NCBI GenBank assembly: GCA_945938055.1
Contig: CAMEUH010000136.1
Span: 1 to 6,730, forward strand
Reading direction: 5' to 3'
Source: an uncultured Eubacteriaceae bacterium
GTDB taxonomy: Bacteria > Bacillota > Clostridia > Lachnospirales > Lachnospiraceae
Length of the DNA stretch: 6,730 nucleotides
Shown here: positions 6,521 through 6,730 of the stretch, piece by piece
Position numbering within the stretch: the stretch's first letter is position 1
Layout: each line of letters opens with the position of its first letter
Notes under the pieces: model-generated
Told to the model about the DNA's origin: nothing
Database searches by the model: none
What the model saw: only the letters and a program-made list of their open reading frames with translations
Program-made: the position numbers and the translations under genes

Positions 6521-6730
6521 AGGAAAATGCTTTTCTTCAAATTCCTATGCCTGTCTCGTGTTCACATCATTCTCAAAATGCTGGTACTGGCATAGGAAAA
6601 TACATTTTTTCTAATTCCTATGCCTGTCTCGTGCTAAATCATTCTCTGAAATGCTGGTACTGGCATAGGAAAATGCATTTCTTCAAATTCCTATGCCTGT
6701 CTTGTGTTCAAATCATTCTCAAAATGCCAA
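6516..6730. repeat. Array of 73-bp direct repeats, each containing a 10-bp palindromic stem
   Basis: Units start at 6516, 6589 and 6662, exactly 73 bp apart, and the third is cut by the window edge. Each has the arm GGCATAGGAA, a 16-nt loop and the arm TTCCTATGCC (6516-6525/6542-6551, 6589-6598/6615-6624, 6662-6671/6688-6697). A linker of about 37 nt follows, containing TGTCTCGTG, ATCATTCTC and AAATGCTGGTACT. Both arms are identical in all three units while loop and linker carry substitutions and small indels, so the palindrome is the conserved part. It is not a CRISPR: the intervals are themselves repeats. No open frame, ribosome site or transposase is associated. It could be a REP/BIME-like intergenic element, a protein-binding array or a structured RNA; the data here do not decide. 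Confidence 0.9.

Noticed and set aside
6413..6595. Plus-strand reading frame of 60 codons across the hairpins
   Set aside because: It has no ribosome site, is composed of repeat and AT-rich sequence, and resembles no known protein.
6451..6697. CRISPR array
   Set aside because: The intervals between palindromes are themselves near-identical repeats, not unique spacers, and no cas gene is visible.

Overview
The window reads as a piece of a low-to-medium GC Firmicutes chromosome, most likely class Clostridia and probably family Lachnospiraceae. This rests on protein style, Gram-positive AGGAGG-type ribosome binding sites, a SpoIIIE-type DNA translocase and a meso-DAP type MurE. Genus and species cannot be fixed from the sequence alone.

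Layout: all four genes lie on the minus strand, so transcription runs from high to low coordinates. The order is uppP (undecaprenyl-diphosphatase family, 6296-5421), ftsK/spoIIIE (5372-2763), murE (2751-1276) and priA (1291 to beyond base 1). A good sigma-A type promoter with an extended -10 (6353-6325) lies just upstream of uppP. The gaps are 48 nt and 11 nt, followed by a 16-nt overlap. I see no terminator between the genes, so they look like one operon. It links cell-wall lipid carrier recycling, chromosome pumping at the septum or spore, peptidoglycan precursor synthesis and replication restart.

Two genes are abnormal. priA carries a one-base deletion at 310/311, inside the Walker B (DEEH) motif. 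The frame then continues openly to the window edge, so this is either a sequencing error or a very recent mutation. The uppP product keeps the family fold and parts of both signature motifs. It has lost the catalytic Glu of motif 1 (Gly17), the Ser-Gly after PGxSR in motif 2, and the usual His-Leu-Gly-Thr segment. These changes need several base substitutions, so it looks like a genuinely divergent paralogue or pseudoenzyme.

Right of the promoter (6361-6730) there is no credible gene. From 6451 to the window end there is an array of palindromic units: one diverged hairpin (6451-6490), then three units at an exact 73-bp period (starting 6516, 6589 and 6662). Each 73-bp unit has the invariant 10-bp stem GGCATAGGAA/TTCCTATGCC around a variable 16-nt loop. 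A second, smaller palindrome overlaps the left arm of each stem. The array may continue past the window edge. Its function is unknown and it is the least explained element here.
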